Shown here: positions 1 through 8,966 of the stretch, one piece after another | How the letters are laid out: every line of letters begins with the position of its first letter | Numbering within the stretch: position 1 is the first letter of the stretch | DNA from: G963691885 sp963691885 | GTDB taxonomy: Bacteria; Pseudomonadota; Alphaproteobacteria; UBA8366; Aestuariispiraceae | NCBI GenBank assembly: GCA_963691885.1 | Contig: OY829843.1 | Location: 186,001 to 250,000 of the forward strand | Length of the DNA: 64,000 nt | Reading direction: 5' to 3' | Translations under genes and position numbers: made by a program | The notes under the pieces: model-generated | What the model saw: the letters and a program-made list of their open reading frames with translations, nothing else | Databases searched by the model: none | Told to the model about the DNA's origin: nothing

Positions 1-49
1 TTGAACCGTATAAGGTTTACATAGCGCTTCAACAACGGGAATGCTCCAT

Positions 50-1408
50 ATGTTTGCGTCCACCGAGGTGGCGTCACCTGCTGCGACCGAAGGCAAGACC
101 TTTGGGATCAGCAATCGGCACATAGTTATCTATGGCCTTCCAGGTCTACCGCTGGCAGCGGTCACATTGCCTGTCTATATCCAGATACCGGCCTTCTACG
201 CCGTTGAAATGGGATTGGGACTGGCGGTGGTCGGCAGCATCCTGCTGATGACACGTCTGTGGGACGTCATTACAGACCCGTTGATCGGTTTTCTGTCCGA
301 CCGGGTCTCGACACCAATTGGACGGCGGAAACCCTGGCTCGTCATCGGTATGCCGCTAACCGCAGTCGCGGGTTACCTTCTGTTTTCACCCCCTGACGGG
401 ATCGGCCCCGTCTATCTGTTCTGTGTCACACTGATGCTCTATCTGGGCTGGACCATGGCGATGCTGCCCTACAGCGCTTGGGGTGCGGAACTGTCCCCAG
501 ATTACCACAGACGGACTATCATTGCCGGTTGGCGCGAAGGGTTCGTCATTGTCGGAACTTTACTGGCCGCGGCGATGCCTGCCATTTTGAACGAGGGGGC
601 TGGCAGCCAGCGATACGGCCTGTCTGTCCTGGCAATCACGCTGGTCGTGCTGTTGCCCGTTACGTGTCTGATCGTCGCATTTGGACTACCAGATAGAAAA
701 CCGGCAAAAAGGACGCCGCTACGGCTTTTTGAAACCCTGGGGTCAATCCGCCTGAATAAGCCGTTCTGGCGATTGATCATGGCCTGGTTCATAAATGGGT
801 TCGCTAACGGTTTGCCAGCGACCCTGTTCTTGATTTTTGTTGAATTCAGGCTTGAGGCACCGGACCAGGCCGGCATCCTGCTTCTGGTGTATTTCCTCTC
901 GGCGATTTTTGGGCTGCCGATCTGGGTAGCGCTCGGCAAGCGCTGGGGCAAGCATCGGTGCTGGTCCGTTGCGATGATATGGGCCTGCCTGTGGTTTGCC
1001 ATTGTGCCCTTTTTGGAACCAGGCGATGTGACGGCATTTATGGTCATGTCGATTGCGACCGGTCTGGCCCTTGGCGCGGACCTTGTCCTGCCGTCGTCCA
1101 TGCAGGCCGATGTTGTCGACATCGATACCGCCAAAGCACCTGGATCACCAAAGACAGGGGCCTATTTTGCGCTTTGGGGCATGGCACAGAAACTGGCGCT
1201 GGCGCTGTCCGTTGGCATTGCTTTTCCGTTGTTGGCACTTGCCGGATTTGACCCGGCCAATGGTCTGACAGAGGGTATCTGGTTGATCGCGGTTTTGTAC
1301 GGAATTGCGCCTATCATCTTCAAGCTTCTTGCGGTTTTGCTGATCTGGAACCACCCCGTGACAAAAGCGTCACAGCAAGAATTGCAAAATACAATTTCTG
1401 GAGTCTGA
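50..1408 (+). CDS. MFS transporter, GPH/MelB-like cation symporter
   Basis: An integral inner-membrane carrier of about 450 residues with roughly twelve hydrophobic segments. The loop after the second segment reads DVITDPLIGFLSDR followed by GRRKPW (residues 75-99 counted from position 41), the signature of the glycoside-pentoside-hexuronide:cation symporter branch of MFS. An ATG at 41 is also in frame, but GGGA at 37-40 abuts it and is better spaced for the ATG at 50. The DUF3833 gene follows one base after the stop codon, so the two are surely co-transcribed. The substrate cannot be read from the sequence. Members of this branch also sit beside cyclopropane-fatty-acid synthase-like genes, where they are unlikely to carry sugars. 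Confidence 0.85.
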   Translation: MFASTEVASPAATEGKTFGISNRHIVIYGLPGLPLAAVTLPVYIQIPAFYAVEMGLGLAVVGSILLMTRLWDVITDPLIGFLSDRVSTPIGRRKPWLVIGMPLTAVAGYLLFSPPDGIGPVYLFCVTLMLYLGWTMAMLPYSAWGAELSPDYHRRTIIAGWREGFVIVGTLLAAAMPAILNEGAGSQRYGLSVLAITLVVLLPVTCLIVAFGLPDRKPAKRTPLRLFETLGSIRLNKPFWRLIMAWFINGFANGLPATLFLIFVEFRLEAPDQAGILLLVYFLSAIFGLPIWVALGKRWGKHRCWSVAMIWACLWFAIVPFLEPGDVTAFMVMSIATGLALGADLVLPSSMQADVVDIDTAKAPGSPKTGAYFALWGMAQKLALALSVGIAFPLLALAGFDPANGLTEGIWLIAVLYGIAPIIFKLLAVLLIWNHPVTKASQQELQNTISGV

Positions 1409-1409
1409 T

Positions 1410-1994
1410 ATGATCCTATTCAGGAAAACCACCGTAAGAACTTTTATAGCAGTTTTAACCACCCTGTTTTTATTTGGCTGTAGCACAATGAAAGTTGAAG
1501 ATTTTGAAGGCAAAGGACCCAAGCTGGTTCTAGAGGAATATTTCCTCGGCCAAACCTATGCGGTCGGCATTTTCCAAGACCGGTTTGGCAATTTGCGCCG
1601 TGAGTTCAAAGTGGACATTGAGGGTACGTTTGATGGCGAAACCCTGACCCTGATCGAAGACTTCATCTACGATGATGGAGAGATCGAACAACGGATCTGG
1701 AAGCTGAAGAAGCTCGACGAGCATCGTTATGAAGGGCACACGGACGGGGTCATCGGATTGGCCACCGGTGCGGCCTATGGCAACGCGTTCAACTGGCTTT
1801 ATACATTTGACCTGAAAGTTGGCGACGGTACCTGGCGCGTAAAATTCGATGACTGGATGTTCCTGCAGCCAGGCGGCGTCCTGATCAACACAGCGGTGAT
1901 CTCCAAATGGGGATTTGATCTTGGAACGGTCACACTCTCGTTCCACAAACAAGCACAAGCGGCAGAAAACGCTGATTTGAGAGCTGCCGAGTAA
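1410..1994 (+). CDS. DUF3833 family lipoprotein
   Basis: A protein of 194 residues with an N-terminal hydrophobic segment ending in LFGC (Cys24), a lipobox, so probably an outer- or inner-membrane-anchored periplasmic lipoprotein. The body (LEEYFLGQTYAVGIFQDRFG, later DDWMFL) matches the DUF3833 family, whose members are predicted beta-rich lipid-binding-like proteins of unknown function. The start lies one base after the transporter stop and a hairpin terminator follows the gene, so this ends the two-gene transcript. DUF3833 genes typically accompany cyclopropane-fatty-acid synthase-like genes, which fits the rest of this left-hand cluster. Confidence 0.82.
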   Translation: MILFRKTTVRTFIAVLTTLFLFGCSTMKVEDFEGKGPKLVLEEYFLGQTYAVGIFQDRFGNLRREFKVDIEGTFDGETLTLIEDFIYDDGEIEQRIWKLKKLDEHRYEGHTDGVIGLATGAAYGNAFNWLYTFDLKVGDGTWRVKFDDWMFLQPGGVLINTAVISKWGFDLGTVTLSFHKQAQAAENADLRAAE

Positions 1995-2022
1995 AATCGA
2001 AAAATTCAGACAAGAAATCCCG

Positions 2023-2050
2023 AAATGCGCGTCAGCTGGCGCGCATTTTT
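2023..2050 (+). terminator. Intrinsic terminator between convergent genes
   Basis: AAATGCGCG (2023-2031) and CGCGCATTT (2040-2048) form a perfect 9-bp stem with an 8-nt loop, followed by further T residues on the + strand. On the - strand the hairpin is also flanked by AAAAAT, so it can serve both the DUF3833 gene and the convergent SnoaL-like gene, whose TGA lies inside the loop (2032-2034). Confidence 0.75.
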
Positions 2051-2520
2051 CCTTTGATGAAGCGCACAAGGGCCCCGACCAGGGGCAGGCGTTCATAGAA
2101 TTGTTCGCCAGAATCCCAATGGTCGATATGGGATGTGAGCAACCCGGCTTCATCGACCAAAACGACACTCATCCCCTCAATAACCCAGAGATCTTCGTTT
2201 TCCCGGCCCTTAGGATGAAATACGAACCGCCAATGGAGATAGGCCCGATCATCGCGCCCGGTGTCCGGCGCGACGCCCAGAACTGAAAACTGCGGATTCA
2301 CCGTCGTTTCAAACATATGTTCAAAAATACGGCGCAAGCTTTCGACGCCTTTCACGTCGTTGAACGGATCCTTGAACCGTATTTCCGGGTTACAGAGCTT
2401 TGCCAGTCCCGCCAGGTCACCTGGGACCCGCAATGCCTCGAAATAGGCGGCCCACCCTTTCGCTGCGGCCAAAGTGATTGCCCGACGTTCGGCAGCATCC
2501 GGTTCAGGATTTTCTTGCAT
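2032..2520 (-). CDS. SnoaL-like / nuclear transport factor 2 family protein
   Basis: A 162-residue single-domain protein with the cone-shaped NTF2/SnoaL-like pattern: an N-terminal helix (AAKGWAAYFEALR), a strand-loop FKDPFNDVKG, FEHMF, then HWRFVFHP and the closing strand VVLVDEAGLLTSHIDHWD. Such domains are small-molecule isomerases, hydrolases or accessory binding proteins; the substrate is not deducible. It starts 6 nt after the stop of the SDR gene, so it is the third gene of a minus-strand operon with DUF6134 and SDR. The same trio recurs in alphaproteobacterial fatty-acid stress clusters. Confidence 0.8.
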   Translation of the reverse strand: MQENPEPDAAERRAITLAAAKGWAAYFEALRVPGDLAGLAKLCNPEIRFKDPFNDVKGVESLRRIFEHMFETTVNPQFSVLGVAPDTGRDDRAYLHWRFVFHPKGRENEDLWVIEGMSVVLVDEAGLLTSHIDHWDSGEQFYERLPLVGALVRFIKGKMRAS

Positions 2521-2526
2521 CAGCGT

Positions 2527-3273
2527 TTAGTGACCTGTTGTTTTTTTGATAAGCGGGAAAAACCAGCTATCTGGCAGTTTTTGTAGTGTTTTAAGCTGTA
2601 GCGCAAACCGTTTGGGAAAGGCAATTTCAAAGCTTTTGCTGTCGAGACCGTCCGCAATTCGCTGTGCGGCATCCGAAACCTCCATCAGAAAAGGCATTGG
2701 AAACTCATTCTGATCGGTCAAAGGCGTCCGAACGAAGCCAGGGCAAATAGCCTGTACCTTAACGTTATACCCATCCAATTCAGCCTTCAGGCTTTGCGCC
2801 ATGGCGATGACCGCCGCCTTCGACCCGGAATATCCAGCTGCCATCGGCAAACCGCGATAGCCGGCAACAGAGGCCATAAGGGCAAGCTGGCCGGACCGCC
2901 TTTCCATCATGCGGGGTATCAGGTCCTCCAGAATGTTGGCGATACCAACCACGTTGACCTGCATCATCTGTTCGACAATTTCTGCCTTAAAGTCTTTAAC
3001 AGGGGTCGGCGTATAGGCACCGGCATTCAACACGGCGACATCAATCGGGCCGAGATCACTCTCTATCGCTGAAATCACATCTTTCACTGCATTCCAGTCG
3101 GTGACGTCGAGAGCATAGGGATGGATCCTGTCCGGATTTGCCTGGGATACCTCTTCAAGGCTCTCCTGACGTCTGGCTGAAATCGCCACCGAAAGCCCCT
3201 GCGCCGCCATCAGACGAGCAAGCTCTGCACCGATCCCGGAACTGGCCCCGGTAATCCAATAGAGTTTCGCCAT
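2527..3273 (-). CDS. SDR family NAD(P)-dependent oxidoreductase
   Basis: A classical short-chain dehydrogenase of 248 residues. The N-terminus has the nucleotide-binding TGASSGIG, followed by NAGA, a catalytic Ser in LMASVAGYRG and the YSGSK (YxxxK) active-site pair. The C-terminal half contains CPGFVRTPLTD, typical of SDR enzymes that act on lipid or steroid-like substrates. It lies 3 nt downstream of the DUF6134 gene and 6 nt upstream of the SnoaL-like gene, so all three are one transcript. In the known RpoE-ChrR regulons an SDR of this kind lies with fatty-acid-modifying enzymes; applying that here is inference. Confidence 0.88.
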   Translation of the reverse strand: MAKLYWITGASSGIGAELARLMAAQGLSVAISARRQESLEEVSQANPDRIHPYALDVTDWNAVKDVISAIESDLGPIDVAVLNAGAYTPTPVKDFKAEIVEQMMQVNVVGIANILEDLIPRMMERRSGQLALMASVAGYRGLPMAAGYSGSKAAVIAMAQSLKAELDGYNVKVQAICPGFVRTPLTDQNEFPMPFLMEVSDAAQRIADGLDSKSFEIAFPKRFALQLKTLQKLPDSWFFPLIKKTTGH

Positions 3274-3276
3274 GGC

Positions 3277-3990
3277 CTACCTCAACACATAGTCGAATTT
3301 GTTACCCTTGAAATCAAAGGTCAGATAGACCCAGCGCCCGTCTGTGTCATACCAGATATCAAGATCGATATCGCCCCGCATTGCGTAACGTTCCGCCTCA
3401 ACCACCGCACCCTTTACCTCGATTTCTTCAACCCCAACGCGCGAGATCTCTACTTCTTTCAGCTCCCCGTCAAGGGTCGCCAGCAAGGCTGTCTGCTCTA
3501 CTGTATTCTTGTTCCAATAGGTAGAAGGTAAAAGCGACGGCAAAGCGACCGGGGCCGCATCATTTACGGCAACCCTCAACTCAGAACCATCCAAACCCGC
3601 TTCTACAGCGTATTTTTCGCCATCATTGTCGGTAACGCTTTTCAGCGATATCAGGCGATCATCCCGCCAGGTCTCATGCACGGTCTGGTCATAGGAATAT
3701 AGGGTGAAAGGCCCAAAGTTGACCTTCAGGTCGACATCAATAGCAACCCGGGTGTCCTCACCCAACCGGCCGATATTCACAATATGCTCACCAATCTTGC
3801 TGCCATCCATCAGGACGTCAAACTGCAGAAGATCAACCGGAACCGTCCCTTCAGGAAGGGACGCAATCTGGTCAGGTTTCGTAATCTCCTGCGCCTGGCT
3901 GGAGAGGGCCGCGCCAAAAAACAGAAAAATGCCAAAAAAACTGATGAAGACGCCGGTCAAACCACGACGGGAGAGATTGGGACATTCCAT
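3277..3990 (-). CDS. DUF6134 family exported protein
   Basis: A 237-residue protein with a cleavable-looking signal sequence (FISFFGIFLFFGAALSSQAQ region, residues 15-34), so exported to the periplasm. The mature part is beta-rich (LLQFDVLMDGSKIGEH, YDQTVHETWRDDRL, FDFKGNKFDYVLR) and resembles DUF6134/DUF3108-like proteins of unknown function. It is the first gene of the minus-strand operon with SDR and SnoaL-like genes. Upstream, a strong hairpin belonging to the phoX-like gene separates the two transcripts, so the promoter of this operon should lie between about 3990 and 4070. Confidence 0.65.
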   Translation of the reverse strand: MECPNLSRRGLTGVFISFFGIFLFFGAALSSQAQEITKPDQIASLPEGTVPVDLLQFDVLMDGSKIGEHIVNIGRLGEDTRVAIDVDLKVNFGPFTLYSYDQTVHETWRDDRLISLKSVTDNDGEKYAVEAGLDGSELRVAVNDAAPVALPSLLPSTYWNKNTVEQTALLATLDGELKEVEISRVGVEEIEVKGAVVEAERYAMRGDIDLDIWYDTDGRWVYLTFDFKGNKFDYVLR

Positions 3991-4069
3991 TGGAGCACCT
4001 GTGCCAAGGCAATTGATAAATCCTGCTTTATTGTACGGTCTTTCACCGCGATCAGATTGCTCTAGAACG

Positions 4070-4099
4070 AAAAACGGGGGTGATATGGCATCACCCCCG
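4070..4099 (-). terminator. Intrinsic terminator of the PhoX-like gene
   Basis: CGGGGGTGAT (4075-4084) and ATCACCCCCG (4090-4099) form a perfect 10-bp GC-rich stem with a 5-nt loop. Read on the - strand it is followed by TTTTT (complement of 4070-4074). It lies 44 nt past the stop of the PhoX-like gene and before the next gene on the same strand. Confidence 0.85.
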
Positions 4100-4142
4100 C
4101 AATTCTGTTTAATCAGACCTTTCAGCCTGAGGAAGGCCTCAA

Positions 4143-6062
4143 TCAGCCGACCGTGCCACCATCATCACGACGGATCGCGATAACGGCTGAGCGCGGAACG
4201 GTGGAACCACCGTCTGGCCAGTGACTGTTGCCTCTCTCACCTGGATGCTGGATCCCGACGAACAGGGTCTTGTGATCGGCACTCCAGGTGATACCGGTGA
4301 CCTCACACTCGTTTGGCCCGACCATGAACCGGCGGATCTCACCCGTTGCCGGGTCCCCCAGCAGCATCTGGTTGTTGCCCATGCCGGCGAACTCTTCTTC
4401 GTTGGAATAGTTGCCGTCAGTCTGGATCCACAACATGCCATTCCGGTCAAACGCAATACCATCCGGGGAATTGAACATGTTCTCGGCATTCACGTTGTCG
4501 GAACCGCCATAGGCATCGCTATGCACGGTCGGATTGCCCGCCATGACATAGAGGTCCCAGTCAAAACTGTCCGCATTGTGATCGGCACCCGACGGACGCA
4601 ACCGAACGATCTGACCATACAGGTTCTTTTCACGCGGATTGGGGCCAAATGCCGGTGTCTCATCGCCACCCGCATTGGTTTTGACGCCACGGTTCTTGTT
4701 ATTTGTGAGCGCGCAATACACCTCTGCCTTCTTAGGGTTGGCAGCAACCCATTCCGGACGGTCCATTGTCGTCGCCTTCACCGCAGAAGCGGCGATGCGC
4801 GTGTTCACGCAGATATCCGCTTTCGAGGACATGCCGGTGGATGCCGGTGTCAGCTCTACCCAGTCGCCCGTGCCGTCTTCATTGTACTTGGCGGCAAACA
4901 AACGACCGTCTTCAAGTAGGTCAGAGTTATCACCACCCTCGACATAAAGGTTGGCACTGATGAATTTGTACATGAACTCACCGCGCTCATCATCGCCCAT
5001 ATAGACGACAACATGACCATCGGCGGCCAGCACAACTTCTGCATTTTCATGTTTGAAGCGACCCAATGCAGTCCGTTTCTTTGGTGTGGAATTCGGATCC
5101 GAAGGGTCGATTTCAACAATATACCCGGCGCGGTTGGCCTCATTCGGTTCCTTCGAAAGGTCGAAACGATCATCTGCCGTCGCCCAGGCATAGCCCCAAT
5201 CGTCATGCTTCAAACCATAGCGTTTCTGGGCACCACTCAGTTCCAGATCCTTATTGCTGCTGGAGAAATATCCGTTGAAATTCTCCTCGCAGGCCAGATA
5301 AGTGCCCCATGGGGTACGGCCGTTACCGCAATTGTTCCAGGTGCCAAGCGACTTGGTCCCGGATGGGTCAGCGCTGGTTTTCAATAAATCATGCCCGCGG
5401 GCCGGCCCCGTAATATCCATCTCGGAATCGGCGGTGATCCGGCGATTATATTCACTGTCCTTTACAATCGCCCATTTGCCATCGGTTTCAGCGATCTCGA
5501 CAACCGACACACCATGCGCAGCTTTGCCTTTGCGAACGTCATCTGCGTTCTCGGGAAGCCCCTCTGCGCGATTTCCGTAAATAATGCTGCGGTTTGTATA
5601 TTCGTTGTTCACAACCAGGATGTTCCGACCATCAACCCGGAACAGAGACATCCCGTCATTGTTGTCGCCAAATGTGCGTTCCTGACTGGCGCCGTCGCCG
5701 CGACTGGCCTGATCAAAAGCAACACTGTCGCTCCACATTTCTTCGCCCCACAAGGCGACATTATGCCAGCTGTAGCCCGGTGGAAGGGTGATGTCGTCGA
5801 GGCTGTTTGCCGCGACCTGGGTAAAACCAAAACGGCTTGCCGCCTGAGCAGGTGATGTCAGGGCGCTGGTGCCAAGAACAAAGCTCGCGGCACCCACCGC
5901 CAGAGATCCGCCAAGGAATCCACGGCGTGACAGGGCCTTGTCCAACACCTTGTCAAAATCAGTTGCTTCGGGTCTCGGGTTGTTTACTTCGTCGAAGTGC
6001 TCCAGATCATAATCAGGGGCTTTCCGTCCAATTTTTCCAATTCTCTTAGTCCTTTTTCTCAC
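4143..6062 (-). CDS. PhoX family alkaline phosphatase (TAT-exported)
   Basis: A PhoX/DUF839 phosphatase of about 640 residues, a Ca/Fe-dependent periplasmic enzyme that frees phosphate from monoesters. A twin-arginine signal, SRRGFLGGSLAVGAASFVLG, lies about 45 residues in, unusually far from the N-terminus as is normal for PhoX. Family patterns follow: NNCGNGRTPWGTYLACEENF, HGVSVVEI, ARGHDLLKT, and near the C-terminus FNSPDGIAFDRNGMLWIQTDG. A GTG at 6062 (VRKRTKRIGKIG) is a better start than the ATG at 6128, whose extension is unlike the family; neither has a clear ribosome binding site. The gene stands alone with its own terminator, and no pho box was recognised upstream. Confidence 0.88.
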   Translation of the reverse strand: MRKRTKRIGKIGRKAPDYDLEHFDEVNNPRPEATDFDKVLDKALSRRGFLGGSLAVGAASFVLGTSALTSPAQAASRFGFTQVAANSLDDITLPPGYSWHNVALWGEEMWSDSVAFDQASRGDGASQERTFGDNNDGMSLFRVDGRNILVVNNEYTNRSIIYGNRAEGLPENADDVRKGKAAHGVSVVEIAETDGKWAIVKDSEYNRRITADSEMDITGPARGHDLLKTSADPSGTKSLGTWNNCGNGRTPWGTYLACEENFNGYFSSSNKDLELSGAQKRYGLKHDDWGYAWATADDRFDLSKEPNEANRAGYIVEIDPSDPNSTPKKRTALGRFKHENAEVVLAADGHVVVYMGDDERGEFMYKFISANLYVEGGDNSDLLEDGRLFAAKYNEDGTGDWVELTPASTGMSSKADICVNTRIAASAVKATTMDRPEWVAANPKKAEVYCALTNNKNRGVKTNAGGDETPAFGPNPREKNLYGQIVRLRPSGADHNADSFDWDLYVMAGNPTVHSDAYGGSDNVNAENMFNSPDGIAFDRNGMLWIQTDGNYSNEEEFAGMGNNQMLLGDPATGEIRRFMVGPNECEVTGITWSADHKTLFVGIQHPGERGNSHWPDGGSTVPRSAVIAIRRDDGGTVG

Positions 6063-6293
6063 GCATTTTGCGGTTATTTGAGAGGTCGAAAAGAACCCGC
6101 CACCACAGACGGGTTCAGCCCGGACCATCTAACAATTTACCGTGACAATTGTGTTTCGGTCGGCTGCTTTTCTGGTCCTCATTCTCCCTTTCAAGCTGCG
6201 AAATATTGTCCCATCATCTTTGGACTGTTATTTCAGCCTGCACAGATCAGTATGACCCAAATTGGTGGCGAATACTATCAGGGAGTGTATATC

Positions 6294-6919
6294 GTGGAAT
6301 TTGATACCTGCTTGCCTTTGCCGCTGCGTCCGGCCTGCTTTTACTGATACCGGGACCAACGGTTCTGCTCGTCGTATCCTATGCACTGGCTCATGGGAAA
6401 AAGGCCGCCATGGCATCGGTTGTTGGTGTTTCTCTGGGGGATCTGACAGCAATGACCGCCTCGATGCTGGGACTGGGGGCTATACTGGCGGCTTCAGCTG
6501 AAGTCTTCATGCTGCTGAAATGGGTCGGGGCGTTGTACCTGATCTATCTCGGCATAAAACTGTGGTTGAGCCCTGTCAGCGAGACAGCGGTAGAAGGCAC
6601 CCGTCAACCGCATGATGCCAGACGCATGATGGCCCATACCTATGTCGTCACTGCCCTGAACCCGAAGGGCATCGTATTCTTCGTTGCTTTCGTACCGCAG
6701 TTTATTGACCCGACCGCCCCTTGGCTACCGCAGATTATCATCCTTGAGGCAACATTTGTTAGCTTGGCTGCGCTCAATGTGTTGGGGTTTGCCATGCTCG
6801 CGTCACGCGCAGGCAATGCAATCAAGAATCCCTCTGTTCAACGTGGTGTGAACCGCACCGGTGGATCCCTGTTGATCGGGGCGGGACTGTTTACGGCCCT
6901 ATGGCAGAAATCGTCCTAG
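6294..6919 (+). pseudogene. LysE/RhtB family exporter with N-terminal frameshift
   Basis: From 6305 to 6919 one frame encodes a nearly complete LysE/RhtB amino-acid exporter: the family start ..LLLIPGPTVLLVVSYAL.. (about 6330-6385), then GKKAAMASVVGVSLGD and ALNPKGIVFFVAFVPQFID. That frame has no ATG, GTG or TTG before 6410, which would delete the first transmembrane helix. A GTG at 6294 behind GGGAG, in the frame two bases off, gives V-E-F, exactly the expected N-terminus. After 6302 the reading must shift, and the continuing frame has TGA at 6302-6304. A single-base deletion near 6303 explains this. It may be a real inactivation or a sequencing error. Confidence 0.72.
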
Positions 6920-6941
6920 AGCGACAGAGATAAGACTATCG

Positions 6942-8759
6942 CTATTCTGCAGCGGTCGCGTGCTCCAGCATTTCCTGAGGCGGCATGTAATCCATGATGT
7001 CCACCTCATCAATCTGATCCGGCTCGAGATACTGTTTGGCATATTCAAGCCAAACACCGGATCGCAGGAAGAGCTCGAAGAGATCCGGGTCGATATGGTT
7101 ATCCTTGACCATAAAACTCATGATCTTGAGAGATTCTGTGATGGTTTTTGCCTTCTTGTAGGGCCTGTCTCTCGCCGTCAGGGCCTCATAGATATCGGCA
7201 ATTGCCATGATGCGGGCGGGTACGGACATATCCTCCCGTCGCAACCCATTTGGATAGCCGGTACCATCCATTTTTTCATGATGCCCGCCTGCATACTCCG
7301 CCACATTCCGCAGCTTCTTTGGAAACGGCAGTTGTTCCAGCATCTTGATTGTCACGACCATATGATCATTGATCGTATGTCGTTCTTCTGGTGTCAGCGT
7401 ACCCCGACGGATCGACAGATTATAGAGCTCGCCATGATTATACGGTCCATGCTGATGCTCCGGCAGATCGCTTATCAGGGGCTCCAAAGCCGGTGCCGGT
7501 GGCGGTCTGTAGGAATCCAGGTGCATTTCCTCCACCGGGCTGAGGCCGATGGTCTTTTCGAAATAGCGCACCCATTCGGTCTGTCCGATCTCTTTCAGAC
7601 GCTCGACATCGGCGTCGTCCATGAATTCGCCACCCACATTCGCGGCCGCGACAAAGGCGTAATCATCGCGCAGCTTATCGCAATCTGCCGCAAATTGGGC
7701 TTCAGCCTCCACCGCAGGTGTTCCCGCCAACTGGGCCTTTAAACATCTGATCTCTGCATCGCGCCGAAGCACCTCGAACCGCATCCGAACTTCGTGAATG
7801 CGGTTGTAGATCGTTTCCAGCTTGGATGCTTTATCGACAACATATTCCGGTGTGGTCACCTTACCACAATCGTGCAGCCAGGCCGCGACATGCAACTCGT
7901 ACCATTGATCATCAGTCAAACCGAAATCTGCGAAAGTACCCGACTGCGCCTCGCAGGCCGCCCCGACAAGCATCTTGGTAATCACAGGAACACGCTGACA
8001 ATGGCCGCCGGTATAGGGTGATTTGTCATCGATCGCGGCAGCAAGCATCTCGATCAAGGCGTCCCACAGTTTGCGCTGCGCATTGATGAGCATCGAGTTT
8101 TCAAGGGCGACCGCTGCCTGACTTGTCAGCGCCTCGATCATCGGTTGCATCAGGGTGTCAAAAGCTTTGGTCTCACCGCCTTCGGTGCGTGCATTGATCA
8201 ACTGAAGTACGCCAATCACCTCGTCCTCAGTGTTGATCATTGGTACGTTCAAGAATGACTTCGACCGATAGCCAGTGGTTTCATCGAACTTCTTTGTTCC
8301 ACTGAAATCATAATCCTGGGCGGTATAAGCATCGACAACATTCACCGCCTCGCAATTGTGCCAGGTGGCGCTTGCAACATTATTTCGGTTTGGCGTTCCG
8401 TCCTCTTTGAACAGGGGGACCGGATCAAAGGTGATGTCCGCGCCTGTTGTCCCACCCAACGCGACGTTTAGCGTGTCGTTCCGCATAATCTTGAAGGCCA
8501 GCCCGGTCGCATAGCCCTTTTCATCTTCCTGGGTCAGGTAGAGGGTTCCGCCATCCGCGTTGTATATGGCCTTTGCTTCCAGAAGGATCATCTCCAGAAG
8601 CTTGTCCGTATTTCGTTCAGAGGAAAGGGCAATGCCAAGATCGATCAATCGGCGGGTAAGACGGTCCCCTTCACGCCGACCACTGAAGTAATCCTCGGAT
8701 CGGCGCTCTCCATATTCGTCATATTCAGACTGGAAACTGACTTCCGTTTCAGACTGCAC
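6942..8759 (-). CDS. GAF and HD-GYP domain protein, probable c-di-GMP phosphodiesterase
   Basis: A soluble 605-residue protein. A GAF sensor covers about residues 35-215 (GGTLYLTQEDE, FLNVPMIN, VIGVLQLIN). It is followed by an HD-GYP domain: HCQRV near 253, the metal-binding HD in AAWLHDCGK (296-297) and HHEKMDGTGYPNG with GYP at 501-503. HD-GYP enzymes hydrolyse c-di-GMP to pGpG or GMP. About 200 residues separate HD from GYP, much more than the roughly 65 of typical HD-GYP domains, so an extra helical insertion (about 310-445) is present. The gene is close to a motor-stator pair, which makes control of motility a likely role. Confidence 0.88.
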   Translation of the reverse strand: MQSETEVSFQSEYDEYGERRSEDYFSGRREGDRLTRRLIDLGIALSSERNTDKLLEMILLEAKAIYNADGGTLYLTQEDEKGYATGLAFKIMRNDTLNVALGGTTGADITFDPVPLFKEDGTPNRNNVASATWHNCEAVNVVDAYTAQDYDFSGTKKFDETTGYRSKSFLNVPMINTEDEVIGVLQLINARTEGGETKAFDTLMQPMIEALTSQAAVALENSMLINAQRKLWDALIEMLAAAIDDKSPYTGGHCQRVPVITKMLVGAACEAQSGTFADFGLTDDQWYELHVAAWLHDCGKVTTPEYVVDKASKLETIYNRIHEVRMRFEVLRRDAEIRCLKAQLAGTPAVEAEAQFAADCDKLRDDYAFVAAANVGGEFMDDADVERLKEIGQTEWVRYFEKTIGLSPVEEMHLDSYRPPPAPALEPLISDLPEHQHGPYNHGELYNLSIRRGTLTPEERHTINDHMVVTIKMLEQLPFPKKLRNVAEYAGGHHEKMDGTGYPNGLRREDMSVPARIMAIADIYEALTARDRPYKKAKTITESLKIMSFMVKDNHIDPDLFELFLRSGVWLEYAKQYLEPDQIDEVDIMDYMPPQEMLEHATAAE

Positions 8760-8966
8760 CGATCTGTCTACTTCCCATCTCTATTTCAATGCCACCATGG
8801 GATTTTAGCTCTATCAACATTCCCGCCAAAATTGGAGGAAATTCCTACTCACTTCATCAATATATTAACAACTTCTTGAGACAAAGTTAACAAACCGTCA
8901 CGAAGGTTAAAAAAATAGTGAGGTGCAGGTCTCGCGATACTCCCGAAAACCTTAAAAATCAGTATT

